Origin: Firmicutes bacterium UBA4981
GTDB lineage: Bacteria; Bacillota; SHA-98; UBA4971
Assembly: GCA_002398515.1 (NCBI GenBank)
Contig: DGZL01000043.1
Span: 24,270 to 38,390 of the forward strand
Direction: 5' to 3'
Length of the DNA: 14,121 nucleotides
Part shown: one piece after another, positions 1 to 7,835 of the stretch
Position numbering within the stretch: position 1 is the stretch's first letter
Layout: every line of letters begins with the position of its first letter
Notes under the pieces: model-generated
What the model was told of the DNA's origin: nothing
The model's input: only the letters and a program-made list of their open reading frames with translations
The model's database searches: none
Made by a program: the position numbers and the translations under genes

Positions 1-432
1 GGACTGGAACGCTTGTGCATGTACCTGCAAGACGTTGACAATGTATATGATTTAGCCTGGTCTGCCAAGGTTTCTTACGGTGAGATACAAAGGCAATTCG
101 AAATAGAGCATTCCACATATGGTTTTGAGGTGGCAGACTGTGAAATGCTGGCGTCACTCTTTGACACATATGAGCAAGAGGTGAAAAGGGGTTTGGCGAG
201 AGGCCTGGTCTTACCGGCATACGATTACGTCCTCAAATGCTCACACGTGTTTAACCTGCTTGATTCCCGCGGAGCGTTAGGAGTAAGTGAGAGAACATCA
301 CTGATAGGACGGGTGCGAGCATTGGCAAGGGGATGTGCGGAGCAATACATCAAGATCAGGGAGAATCTGGGGTTCCCCCTTGCGGGGGTTCGAGAAGACA
401 GCTCATATGAAGGGGGGACCCTGTGTGAGTAA
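1..432 (+). CDS. glyQ: Glycyl-tRNA synthetase alpha subunit, C-terminal part (5' end outside the window)
   Basis: This is the 3' part of the alpha chain of the alpha2-beta2 glycyl-tRNA synthetase, which charges tRNA-Gly in the cytoplasm using ATP and glycine. The frame is open from base 1 (G-L-E-R-L-C-M-Y-L-Q) and ends at TAA 430-432, so about 143 codons are visible and the start lies upstream. Recognisable GlyQ features are the CMYLQDVDNVYDL segment, the EIEHSTYGFEVAD segment, LPAYDYVLKCSHVFNLLDSRGA, and the terminal ENLGFPL tail. The catalytic core of the subunit is mostly upstream and not visible. The gene overlaps glyS by 8 bases, so the two are very likely co-transcribed and translationally coupled. 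Identification is from remembered family sequence and is secure. Confidence 0.95.
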   Translation, partial: GLERLCMYLQDVDNVYDLAWSAKVSYGEIQRQFEIEHSTYGFEVADCEMLASLFDTYEQEVKRGLARGLVLPAYDYVLKCSHVFNLLDSRGALGVSERTSLIGRVRALARGCAEQYIKIRENLGFPLAGVREDSSYEGGTLCE

Positions 433-2539
433 TAGTCAGGGCGCGTCTTTAGATAAGAGAGATGCTGTTTTGGAAATAGGCACAGAAGAATTGCCTGCCA
501 GATTGTTCCCGGATCTTATAAACATGATGGCTGAAAGCGCAGAGCACCTTCTCAAAGAAGAGCGGGTTGAGTATTCCTCTGTAGGGGCCTATGCCACTCC
601 CAGGAGACTCGTATTGCGCATTAAGGAAGTGGCTCCTTTTGGCCGTCCCCTTGTGCGGGAAGTGCGAGGTCCTACTTATGGTGTCGCCTTTGACGACGCC
701 GGTGAACCGACACGGGCCGCGATAGGGTTTGCTCATGCCCAAGGAGTGGATGTATCTGACCTCATCATCAAAGAAGAGGTCAAGGGCAAGTTTGTATATG
801 CAATTTCAAGGGTGCCGGGTCCTGAAGCAAGCAGTGCTTTGAAAGATGTTTTTACACGCTTTGTCCGAGGATTGAGTTTCGAGCGAGCCATGAGATGGGG
901 AGACGGCGGTTTTAGATTTGTCAGGCCTATCCGATGGTTACTTGCGCTTCTGGGCGAAGACATCATTGATATTGAGATAAACGATATAAAAGGGAATAGA
1001 TTTACATCAGGCCATAGATTCCTGACCTCAGGCATGATTGAGGTCCACCGAGCTGAGGACTACTTTGATATTCTGGAAGAAGCTTACTGCATTGTTAACC
1101 AGGATAAGCGAAGAGCAATAGTGGAAAAGGGCATCTGGGAGCTGGCAGAGGGAGCGGGAGGGCAAGTCGCTGAAGATGAGAGGCTTCTTACAGAGCTTAC
1201 ATACCTGGCTGAACACCCTGCGCCTTTGGCCGGTCGATTTGATTCAGATCTGTTAAGCCTTCCTAAAGAGGTAATTGTCACTTCTATGAAGGCGCATCAG
1301 CGGTTCTTCCCTATTCAAGACAGGGAAGGGGCATTGCTTCCGGTGTTCGCTGCGGTACGTGACGGGCTTGATACACGCATTGACGCTGTTCGCAAGGGGT
1401 ATGAGCGAGTGCTCTCAGCCAGACTCAAGGATGCTAAATTCTTCTATGAAGAAGATACAAAATCCCGACTTGACACCTACGTTCCCGGGCTTGAAGGAAT
1501 TGTCTTCCATGAAGGCCTCGGGACTGTTCTTGAGAAGACCCGCCGCATTGTTGCTCTCTCAGAAGCTATTGCCGACAGATTAGAATATCATGATGATACA
1601 AAAGCTAAGGTAAAAAGAGCGGCAAGGCTATGCAAGGCGGATCTTATCACGAATATGGTAAGGGAGTTCCCTGAGCTTCAAGGTGTGATGGGACGGGAGT
1701 ACGCCCTTCTCTCCGGTGAGAATGAAGATACTTCCCGAGCGATATTCGAACACTATCTACCGAGGTTCCGAGGAGACATATTGCCTGAGAGTCCTGCCGG
1801 GGTTATCCTTGCTCTTGCAGACAGGATAGATACTGTTGCAGGCTTTTTCGGGATTGGGATTATTCCTTCCGGTTCGGAAGATCCCTATGCCTTAAGGCGC
1901 AGCATCTCAGGAATAGTATCAATTCTTCACGAACGTGAAGTTCATCTGTGGATATCTTGGCTTGCTAGGAAAGCTGTTTCACTGCTGGAAACCGGAGCGA
2001 TGCTCAAGCGTTCCTCCAAAGAGACAGTGGATGATATTCTTGACGGGTTGGGCCAAAGGGTAAGATCGTCCTTAATTGACAGAGGTATAAGATATGACCT
2101 GGTAGATGCAGCGATGGCCATAGGGTTTGATGATGTGCCGGATACCTATAAGAGAGCGGAGGCGCTACAGGAGGCCAGTGTAACCAAAGAATTTGCTTTG
2201 GCGTGCACCGGGTACACAAGAGCGTCGCGTCTTGCGGGGGATATTTATCACGGGGCTGTCGATCCATCTCTTCTTAGTGAACCTGCAGAGAGAACGCTTT
2301 TTGACGCGCTTTGCATGGCTGAAGAGTCTATTCGTATAATGCTTGGGGAAAAGGATTACTCCGGTATCTTGAAGGCTCTGTCTGAGTTGGCTGAACCTAT
2401 TGACGTATTTTTCGAAGATGTCCTTGTAATGGCTGAGTATGAAAGTGTACGTCGGAACAGGCTTGCTCTTCTGGCTCGTATCCCTTCCTTAGTGCGGGCG
2501 GTGGCAGACCTTGGCAAGGTAGTTGAAAAAGCAGTATAG
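425..2539 (+). CDS. glyS: Glycyl-tRNA synthetase beta subunit
   Basis: This is the beta chain of the heterotetrameric glycyl-tRNA synthetase. It contributes tRNA recognition and pairs with GlyQ. The GlyS signature EIGTEELPARL lies near the N-terminus, followed by the family segments TPRRL, VREVRGPTYGVAFD and MKAHQRFFP. The C-terminal part carries a DALR-like anticodon-binding region (NRLALLARIPSLVRAVADLGKV). I chose GTG 425 as the start. It has a good ribosome binding site (AAGGGGGGA, 410-418, about 6 bases upstream), gives 704 residues, close to the usual length of about 690, and overlaps the glyQ stop by 8 bases. ATG 407 is in frame but would lie upstream of that binding site. A longer version from 335 would add residues not typical of the family. 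Confidence 0.95.
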   Translation: MSNSQGASLDKRDAVLEIGTEELPARLFPDLINMMAESAEHLLKEERVEYSSVGAYATPRRLVLRIKEVAPFGRPLVREVRGPTYGVAFDDAGEPTRAAIGFAHAQGVDVSDLIIKEEVKGKFVYAISRVPGPEASSALKDVFTRFVRGLSFERAMRWGDGGFRFVRPIRWLLALLGEDIIDIEINDIKGNRFTSGHRFLTSGMIEVHRAEDYFDILEEAYCIVNQDKRRAIVEKGIWELAEGAGGQVAEDERLLTELTYLAEHPAPLAGRFDSDLLSLPKEVIVTSMKAHQRFFPIQDREGALLPVFAAVRDGLDTRIDAVRKGYERVLSARLKDAKFFYEEDTKSRLDTYVPGLEGIVFHEGLGTVLEKTRRIVALSEAIADRLEYHDDTKAKVKRAARLCKADLITNMVREFPELQGVMGREYALLSGENEDTSRAIFEHYLPRFRGDILPESPAGVILALADRIDTVAGFFGIGIIPSGSEDPYALRRSISGIVSILHEREVHLWISWLARKAVSLLETGAMLKRSSKETVDDILDGLGQRVRSSLIDRGIRYDLVDAAMAIGFDDVPDTYKRAEALQEASVTKEFALACTGYTRASRLAGDIYHGAVDPSLLSEPAERTLFDALCMAEESIRIMLGEKDYSGILKALSELAEPIDVFFEDVLVMAEYESVRRNRLALLARIPSLVRAVADLGKVVEKAV

Positions 2540-2550
2540 CGAGGGTGATA

Positions 2551-2711
2551 TTGCCCAAAGAAATTCCGAAAGAAGGGCTTTCTTGGGATACACTTTGCGT
2601 TCATGCTGAATACTTGGGTCTACTGAGAAGTAAAGGAGGTCAGAAAAAGAGATGGCAAAAAAGTACGTATACTTTTTTGGCGCAGGTAAAGCTGAAGGTT
2701 CTCAAGAGATG
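2551..2711 (+). CDS. Possible small protein between glyS and ppdK (53 residues, unrecognised)
   Basis: A short open frame fills almost all of the 112-base gap after glyS and runs 60 bases into ppdK in another frame. The proposed start is TTG 2551, behind GAGGGTGAT (2541-2549), which resembles the extended Shine-Dalgarno sequence. GTG 2545 is an alternative start. The product would begin MPKEIPKEGLSWDTLCVHAE and end in a basic tail (KGGQKKRWQK...). I do not recognise a family, and no function is proposed. Its codons resemble those of the neighbouring genes, but the ORF is short enough to be chance, and the ppdK ribosome binding site lies inside it. It could instead be an untranslated spacer. 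Confidence 0.25.
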
Positions 2712-5351
2712 AAGAACCTGCTAGGAGGTAAAGGCGCCAACCTGGCTGAGATGACGAACATAGGTATTCCTGTCCCTCCGGGCTTTACCATCACAACTGA
2801 AGTCTGCAAAGTCTATTACGAAGGTGACCGAAACTACCCTCCTGAGCTTGACATTGAAATCGACGAAAACCTGAAGAAGCTCGAGGATGCAATGGGGCTT
2901 AAGTTCGGTGATCCCCAAAAGCCACTTCTCGTATCTGTGAGGTCAGGTGCAAGAGTGTCAATGCCGGGCATGATGGATACAGTCCTTAATCTCGGATTAA
3001 ACGACCAGACGGTTCAAGGGCTTATTAAGATGACCGGAAATGAGCGGTTCGCCTACGATGCCTACCGGCGGTTTATCCAAATGTTCGGCGATGTGGTAAT
3101 GGAGGTTCCTCATGAGGAGTTCGAGGCTATTCTCGATGCGAAAAAAGAGGAAATGGGTGTAACTCTTGACACAGAGCTTGACGCAAAGGCTTTGAAGGAC
3201 ATAGTCAAGAAGTATAAGGCTTTGGTTGAAGAGAAAACAGGGCGTACTTTCCCGGAAGACTCCAGACAGCAATTGGACATGGCTCGAGATGCAGTATTCG
3301 GGTCGTGGATGAATCCAAGAGCTATTACCTACCGCAGACTACATAACATACCCAGCGAGTGGGGAACTGCAGTCAATGTCCAGGCAATGGTATACGGTAA
3401 TATGGGAGACGATTCAGGGTCCGGTGTAGCGTTTACAAGAGATCCCAGCACCGGGGAGCGGAAGTACTATGGCGAGTACCTGGCGAACGCTCAGGGCGAA
3501 GACGTAGTTGCAGGTATCAGAACTCCTCTCCCGCTTGACAATCTGAAGAGGGAAATGCCTGAGATTTACAAGGAACTTACGGATATCTTTGAGAATCTCG
3601 ACGCTCACTACCGTGATATGCAGGATGTGGAGTTTACTATCCAGAAAAACAAACTCTACATGCTGCAGACCCGTGCAGGCAAGCGCACTGCAGCAGCAGC
3701 CGTGAAAATCGCAGTGGATATGGTAGCCGAAGGGCTTATTACTAAAGAAGAAGCGATACTACGTGTAGATGCTGAGCAACTTGACACTTTGCTGCATAAG
3801 ACTGTCGATCCCAACACAAAGGAAGAGTCAATCGCTCAAGGTGTTGCTGCTTCTCCAGGGGCTGCTATGGGGAGAGTAGTCTTTACTGCGGACGACGCTG
3901 TGGAGATGGCGCAGGCAGGTGAAGATGTAATCCTTGTAAGGAGAGAGACTTCCCCTGATGACATACACGGCATGGCCGCATCAAAGGGGTTCCTTACCAG
4001 CCGTGGCGGAAAGACGAGCCATGCTGCGGTAGTAGCTCGTGGTATGGGTAAACCGGCAGTTACCGGGTGTGAAGTTGTTGTTGTAGACGAGGTCCGCGAG
4101 GAGTTTCATGTCGGCGGTGTTGTTGTGAAGAAAGGGGACGTCATTACTATTGACGGCTCCCACGGTAAGGTCTTCCTAGGCGAAATAGAACTCCAGGAGC
4201 CCTCCATCGGCGGCGATTTTGCCACTGTCATGAGTTGGGCTGACGAGATTAGGACATTAGGTGTTCGAGCTAATGCTGATACACCTAATGATGCCGAGAC
4301 AGCTCTGGAATTCGGCGCGAAAGGCATAGGGCTTTGCAGGACAGAGCATATGTTCTTTGGGGAAGATCGCATCCGTGTCGTTCAGGATATGATACTTGCT
4401 GAGACCGTAGAGGCAAGACGTGCTGCTCTCGACAAGTTGCTTCCTTTCCAGAAGGATGACTTCAAGGGCATCTTGAAAGCTATGGAAGGCTATCCTGTGA
4501 TTATCCGACTCCTCGATCCACCGCTTCATGAGTTCTTGCCCAGTTACGAAGAACTGCTTGTTGAGATTGCCACGATGAAAGCCACAGGCGGTAAGGCCCA
4601 AGAGCTCAAAGAGAAACAGGCGCTCCTTGCCAGAATTGACAGGCTGCGGGAGCTTAACCCTATGCTTGGACATAGAGGATGCCGCATAGGTATAACCTAT
4701 CCTGAGATAACCGAGATGCAGGCGCGGGCGATTTTCGAGGCTGCATGCGAGCTTACGGAAGAGGGACATAAGGTCATGCCGGAGGTTATGATACCCCTTG
4801 CAGGACACGTCAATGAGATAGAGATAGCACGGGAAATCATCGACAGAGTGGCAAAAGGGGTAATTAAAAAGCATGGTGTAAAACTCAACTATATGATCGG
4901 CACAATGATTGAACTTCCACGAGCTGCTCTTACTGCTGACGAAATCGCGCTGAAGACAGACTTCTTCTCATTCGGCACTAACGACCTGACTCAGACGACG
5001 TTCGGCTTTTCACGGGATGACGCTGAGGGCAAGTTCCTGCCGCACTACCTTGATGAGAAGATCCTGCCCAGCAATCCCTTTGAAACTATAGACATTAAGG
5101 GAGTAGGCGAGCTTGTCAGAATCGGCGTAGAGAAAGGCAAGTCCGCCAATGCCAATCTTGAGATAGGTATATGCGGAGAGCACGGAGGGGATCCTGCGTC
5201 TGTCGTATTCTGTCATAACGTAGGGATGGATTACGTCAGCTGTTCTCCTTATCGTGTGCCCATTGCGCGGCTGGCAGCAGCTCAGGCAGAACTGAAGAAC
5301 CCAAGAAGGAGTGGCGCCAAAAAGGTCAAGACAGAGTATTCAACAGTATAA
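2652..5351 (+). CDS. ppdK: Pyruvate, phosphate dikinase
   Basis: PPDK interconverts pyruvate + ATP + phosphate with phosphoenolpyruvate + AMP + pyrophosphate. In anaerobes it serves glycolysis with pyrophosphate or the supply of PEP. Visible parts, in order, are the N-terminal nucleotide-binding domain (LLGGKGANLAEM near residues 23-34; SVRSGARVSMPGMMDT, 95-110; GSGVAFTRDPSTGE, 256-269), the phosphohistidine swivelling domain with TSRGGKTSHAAVVARGMG (His about 457, preceded by the regulatory-type Thr about 455), and the C-terminal PEP/pyruvate TIM barrel ending with GICGEHGGDP (catalytic-type Cys about 841) and SCSPYRVPIARLAAAQA. The length of 899 is slightly above the usual 870-890, with a basic C-terminal tail. 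Start ATG 2652 follows AAAGGAGGT (2632-2640) at 11 bases. No gene for the PPDK regulatory kinase/phosphatase (PpsR, DUF299) is seen beside it. Confidence 0.97.
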   Translation: MAKKYVYFFGAGKAEGSQEMKNLLGGKGANLAEMTNIGIPVPPGFTITTEVCKVYYEGDRNYPPELDIEIDENLKKLEDAMGLKFGDPQKPLLVSVRSGARVSMPGMMDTVLNLGLNDQTVQGLIKMTGNERFAYDAYRRFIQMFGDVVMEVPHEEFEAILDAKKEEMGVTLDTELDAKALKDIVKKYKALVEEKTGRTFPEDSRQQLDMARDAVFGSWMNPRAITYRRLHNIPSEWGTAVNVQAMVYGNMGDDSGSGVAFTRDPSTGERKYYGEYLANAQGEDVVAGIRTPLPLDNLKREMPEIYKELTDIFENLDAHYRDMQDVEFTIQKNKLYMLQTRAGKRTAAAAVKIAVDMVAEGLITKEEAILRVDAEQLDTLLHKTVDPNTKEESIAQGVAASPGAAMGRVVFTADDAVEMAQAGEDVILVRRETSPDDIHGMAASKGFLTSRGGKTSHAAVVARGMGKPAVTGCEVVVVDEVREEFHVGGVVVKKGDVITIDGSHGKVFLGEIELQEPSIGGDFATVMSWADEIRTLGVRANADTPNDAETALEFGAKGIGLCRTEHMFFGEDRIRVVQDMILAETVEARRAALDKLLPFQKDDFKGILKAMEGYPVIIRLLDPPLHEFLPSYEELLVEIATMKATGGKAQELKEKQALLARIDRLRELNPMLGHRGCRIGITYPEITEMQARAIFEAACELTEEGHKVMPEVMIPLAGHVNEIEIAREIIDRVAKGVIKKHGVKLNYMIGTMIELPRAALTADEIALKTDFFSFGTNDLTQTTFGFSRDDAEGKFLPHYLDEKILPSNPFETIDIKGVGELVRIGVEKGKSANANLEIGICGEHGGDPASVVFCHNVGMDYVSCSPYRVPIARLAAAQAELKNPRRSGAKKVKTEYSTV

Positions 5352-5366
5352 GCCCTCTTAGCTATG

Positions 5367-5410
5367 ACTGCGGAATAGGAGTCTCAGGTATTTCCTGAAG
5401 ATACCGCAGT
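5367..5410 (+). repeat. Inverted repeat / hairpin just downstream of ppdK
   Basis: ACTGCGG (5367-5373) pairs perfectly with CCGCAGT (5404-5410). Inside, TCAGG and CCTGA form a second 5-bp stem around a TATTT loop. No T-run follows, so it is not a classic terminator. It may protect the 3' end of the ppdK mRNA. Confidence 0.5.
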
Positions 5411-5442
5411 TGAGCTGCATAGGCATGTGCTCTGAGTACGTG

Positions 5443-5483
5443 ATGTCCCCATGAACCCTTCGGGATCGTGGGGACATTCTATT
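5443..5483 (+). terminator. Probable terminator after ppdK
   Basis: ATGTCCCCA (5443-5451) pairs with TGGGGACAT (5469-5477). The stem is extended inward by TGA/TCG pairing with one wobble and by CCC/GGG around a TTC apex, giving a long stable hairpin. The sequence after it (TCTATTG) is only weakly T-rich, so efficiency is uncertain. Its position 91 bases after the ppdK stop and ahead of dnaG fits the end of the upstream operon. Confidence 0.6.
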
Positions 5484-5486
5484 GCA

Positions 5487-5517
5487 GTGTTTTGTGGAGG
5501 CAGTCTACACAAAACAC
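5487..5517. repeat. Perfect 10-bp inverted repeat
   Basis: GTGTTTTGTG (5487-5496) and CACAAAACAC (5508-5517) are exact inverted copies separated by 11 bases. This could be a hairpin in RNA or an operator-like dyad in DNA. No known regulator site is recognised. Confidence 0.5.
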
Positions 5518-5554
5518 ACTTGCACGAATTTTCTGGCATATATTGATGCAAGTG
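5517..5554. repeat. 8-bp inverted repeat abutting the previous one
   Basis: CACTTGCA (5517-5524) and TGCAAGTG (5547-5554) are exact inverted copies around a 22-base AT-rich centre. It begins on the last base of the preceding dyad, so the two could form tandem hairpins or adjacent binding sites. Its function is unknown. Confidence 0.4.
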
Positions 5555-5717
5555 AGTAATAATACATTTATGTAAGCTTAAGGTAAACGGTGAAAACTGA
5601 GCTTATGAAGTTAAATAGCACATATCAGGGAGGATTTTCAATTAATTCGTCGAATTCGATAAATCAGCCCCTGTGCGATTCAGCGCCGGGGGATATCTTA
5701 TCTTAGTATAGAAGACT

Positions 5718-5746
5718 CGCTTAAAATCGTCTTGATTTACTAAGCG
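5718..5746 (+). repeat. Hairpin in the dnaG leader
   Basis: CGCTTA-AAATC (5718-5728) pairs with GATTT and TAAGCG (5734-5738 and 5741-5746) with a 2-base AC bulge, giving an 11-bp stem and a GTCTT loop. The loop is also complementary to AAGAC (5712-5716) just upstream, so an alternative fold is possible. It lies about 107 bases before the dnaG start, where a leader RNA element could act. No T-run follows. Confidence 0.4.
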
Positions 5747-5852
5747 GCAACAGGTGCGAAAAAAAAGGAAAAACGCTTGATATGGCGAAACACAAAAAGA
5801 ACTAGAAATAGTTGGTCTTATAGGTCTATAGGAAGAAAGGATATGAAAAGTC

Positions 5853-7751
5853 ATGCGCGGTCAAGGGCAGGGGCGCATTTACAGCGAAGAGGCGCTAAAT
5901 GAGATCCGCGCACGAACTGATATCGTAGAAGTAGTATCAGGTTATGTCTTATTGAAGCAGTCCGGGAACACCTATAAAGGATTATGCCCGTTTCATGCAG
6001 AAAAGACACCGTCTTTCACGGTATCAGCAGAAAAGCAGCTTTTCTATTGCTTTGGATGCGGTGCAGGCGGAGACGTTTTCAGCTTCGTCATGAAAATCGA
6101 AAATATGAACTTCGGGGATGCAGCAAAAATGCTCGCTGAGAGGGTGGGAGTGGCGCTATTCCAAGACGAGTCTCCTGAGGTAAAGGCGGCCAGAGAGAAG
6201 AGGCGTAGGCTTCATGACTGTATGGAGGCAGCTTGTGTGCATTATCAGGCTGTTTTTGCCAACAGTCAGGAAGCTCGGGAAGCCAGAGACTATGTGAAAC
6301 GACGAGGCCTTTCTGAGGATACTGTCAAATGCTTCAGATTAGGATATGCCCCGAGAGCATGGGACAGCGTGCTGAAAACTCTTACAAGCAGTGGTTTATT
6401 GCGTGAGGAGCTTGTCTCAGCAGGCCTTATCATACCTTCTAAGAGTGGGAAAGGACATTATGACCGGTTCCGAGGACGGCTTATGTTTCCCATCACAGAT
6501 ATTTCCGGGAGGGTTATAGGCTTCGGCGGCAGGGTTCTTGATGATTCGGAGCCAAAGTACCTGAATTCCCCTGAGACAGCGCTATTTCGAAAGGGAAAAA
6601 CTGTCTATGGGCTTGCCCTTGCAAAGAAGTCCATAAGGAACGAATCCAGGGCTGTAATCGTTGAAGGGTACACCGACGCTATTATGTGCCATCAGTTCGG
6701 TTTTACGAATGTAGTAGCTACGCTTGGAACCGCCCTTACAAAAGAACAGGCTGAGGCTGTAGCAAGATACTCTCCTCAGGTGATCATTGCCTATGATGCT
6801 GACGCAGCAGGGGGGGCAGCCACCCTCCGAGGCATGGAGATCCTGCAAGGAGTAGGAGCAGGTGTGAAAGTAGCGATTTTACCTGCGGGAGAAGACCCCG
6901 ACTCCATGCTGAGGAAACATGGCAAGGAAGCTTTGGCTCAAGCGTTGGAAGACGCAAAACCATTGACAGCTTATAAATTACACCTTATCGCTTCTCAGAC
7001 TGACACTTCTCGGCTCGATCAGAGGGTGAAAGCTGCAAAAGAAGCGGCGCGGGTACTTGCCAATGTTGAAAGCGCTGTAGAACGAGTGGAGTACGCTGAG
7101 AAGGCTGCGGAGATGCTGGATGTATCTCGCGAGGCAATGCTTGGAGATATCGACCGGTTAGTCAAAGCACCCGGCTTACGCAGGGTGAAAAGCCGCAGCC
7201 GAGAGGGACAGGATAGATTCAAAGTAAGTAGGGATACTAGCTTTAAGGATGATATTGCCAGATCCGGTGAGGTTGTTCAGGTTCTGAAAGCTGAGCGACT
7301 GCTTTTGAGACTTATGTCGGAGAGCAGGGCAGTTTTGGAGATGGCTGCAGAAAGGCTCAAGTGGGCTGAGCTTTCCGATGAAAGGCACAGAGTGCTTGCC
7401 CAGGCAATCCAGACAAGTTCAGGCACGCATCCTGAGTGTGCCGGACGAGGCAGTTCGCCTTCTCGACGAGCTATAGAGCTTATAGATAATGGAGAGATTC
7501 TTGAATACACTGCAGGGATACTAATCGGGGAAGACGAGAAATTGCCGGATGACCTAAAGAAGGCAGCTGAGGATTGTATAAACGTTATCCTCGAGTATAA
7601 GCTTGTGGACAGAATACGGGAGATCGAAAAAGAACTTATGAGTTTAAGTTGCACGGGAGAGATGCAAAAATCGAGAGAGTTGTTAGCAGAATTAGGATGC
7701 CTCAAGAAGAGAATTTCAGAGGAACTTCAACCGTTTCGTGGAACTTCATGA
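5853..7751 (+). CDS. dnaG: DNA primase
   Basis: DnaG synthesises the RNA primers for lagging-strand replication and works with the replicative helicase. At the N-terminus is the CHC2-type zinc-binding domain (C45-P-F-H48 with EKTPSF, then C66-F-G-C69-G). The RNA-polymerase core follows, with RFRGRLMFPI at about 206-214 and GFGGR at about 223-227. The TOPRIM metal-binding motifs are EGYTD (E271 to D275) and YDADAAG (D315, D317). The C-terminal region after about 430 is variable, as expected for a helicase-binding domain. The length of 632 is normal for the family. The start is ATG 5853, with AAAGGA at about 5836-5841 about 11 bases upstream. The gene is followed after 84 bases by rpoD, the usual arrangement of the macromolecular-synthesis operon; no rpsU is present here. 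Confidence 0.97.
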   Translation: MRGQGQGRIYSEEALNEIRARTDIVEVVSGYVLLKQSGNTYKGLCPFHAEKTPSFTVSAEKQLFYCFGCGAGGDVFSFVMKIENMNFGDAAKMLAERVGVALFQDESPEVKAAREKRRRLHDCMEAACVHYQAVFANSQEAREARDYVKRRGLSEDTVKCFRLGYAPRAWDSVLKTLTSSGLLREELVSAGLIIPSKSGKGHYDRFRGRLMFPITDISGRVIGFGGRVLDDSEPKYLNSPETALFRKGKTVYGLALAKKSIRNESRAVIVEGYTDAIMCHQFGFTNVVATLGTALTKEQAEAVARYSPQVIIAYDADAAGGAATLRGMEILQGVGAGVKVAILPAGEDPDSMLRKHGKEALAQALEDAKPLTAYKLHLIASQTDTSRLDQRVKAAKEAARVLANVESAVERVEYAEKAAEMLDVSREAMLGDIDRLVKAPGLRRVKSRSREGQDRFKVSRDTSFKDDIARSGEVVQVLKAERLLLRLMSESRAVLEMAAERLKWAELSDERHRVLAQAIQTSSGTHPECAGRGSSPSRRAIELIDNGEILEYTAGILIGEDEKLPDDLKKAAEDCINVILEYKLVDRIREIEKELMSLSCTGEMQKSRELLAELGCLKKRISEELQPFRGTS

Positions 7752-7835
7752 AGACAATATGTGTTAGTAGGCGTGAATTTAGATTGTCAGAACCTGAGAG
7801 CAGTCTGTGGTATATGCCGGAAAGGGGGGATAGGG

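Larger units (their letters stand above)
5352..5852. other. 501-base gene-free region between ppdK and dnaG
   Basis: No convincing protein gene is seen on either strand. The first 200 bases hold four successive inverted repeats, listed separately, the second of which resembles a terminator. The remainder is AT-richer and contains a GGGAGG sequence (5629-5634) not followed by a usable ATG, a GC-rich imperfect hairpin at about 5667-5693, a strong hairpin at 5718-5746, and purine-rich runs before dnaG. A promoter for dnaG-rpoD should lie here, but I could not pick one with confidence. A weak candidate is TTGATA 5777-5782 with TAGAAA at 5803-5808, whose spacing is too long. The stretch may be a 3' UTR plus a long dnaG leader, an unannotated small RNA, or a decayed gene. 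Confidence 0.5.

Noticed and set aside
335..424. N-terminal extension of glyS to 335
   Set aside because: The added residues are read in the alternative frame of the conserved glyQ tail, and a good ribosome binding site sits just before GTG 425.
2560..2590. GAAAG/CTTTC hairpin after glyS as a terminator
   Set aside because: The stem has only 5 bp and no T-run follows, so glyS and ppdK may be co-transcribed.
4257..4874. A 205-codon open frame on the minus strand inside ppdK
   Set aside because: It lies wholly antisense to a well-conserved gene, has no recognisable family and arises from ppdK codon bias.
5642..5854. A 70-codon minus-strand frame in the gap before dnaG
   Set aside because: No ribosome binding site or recognisable family was found, and it covers the leader hairpin and the dnaG start region. 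It is better explained as chance.
7761..7835. N-terminal extension of rpoD from GTG 7761
   Set aside because: The extra 25 residues include three cysteines not typical of SigA, and ATG 7836 has a strong ribosome binding site.
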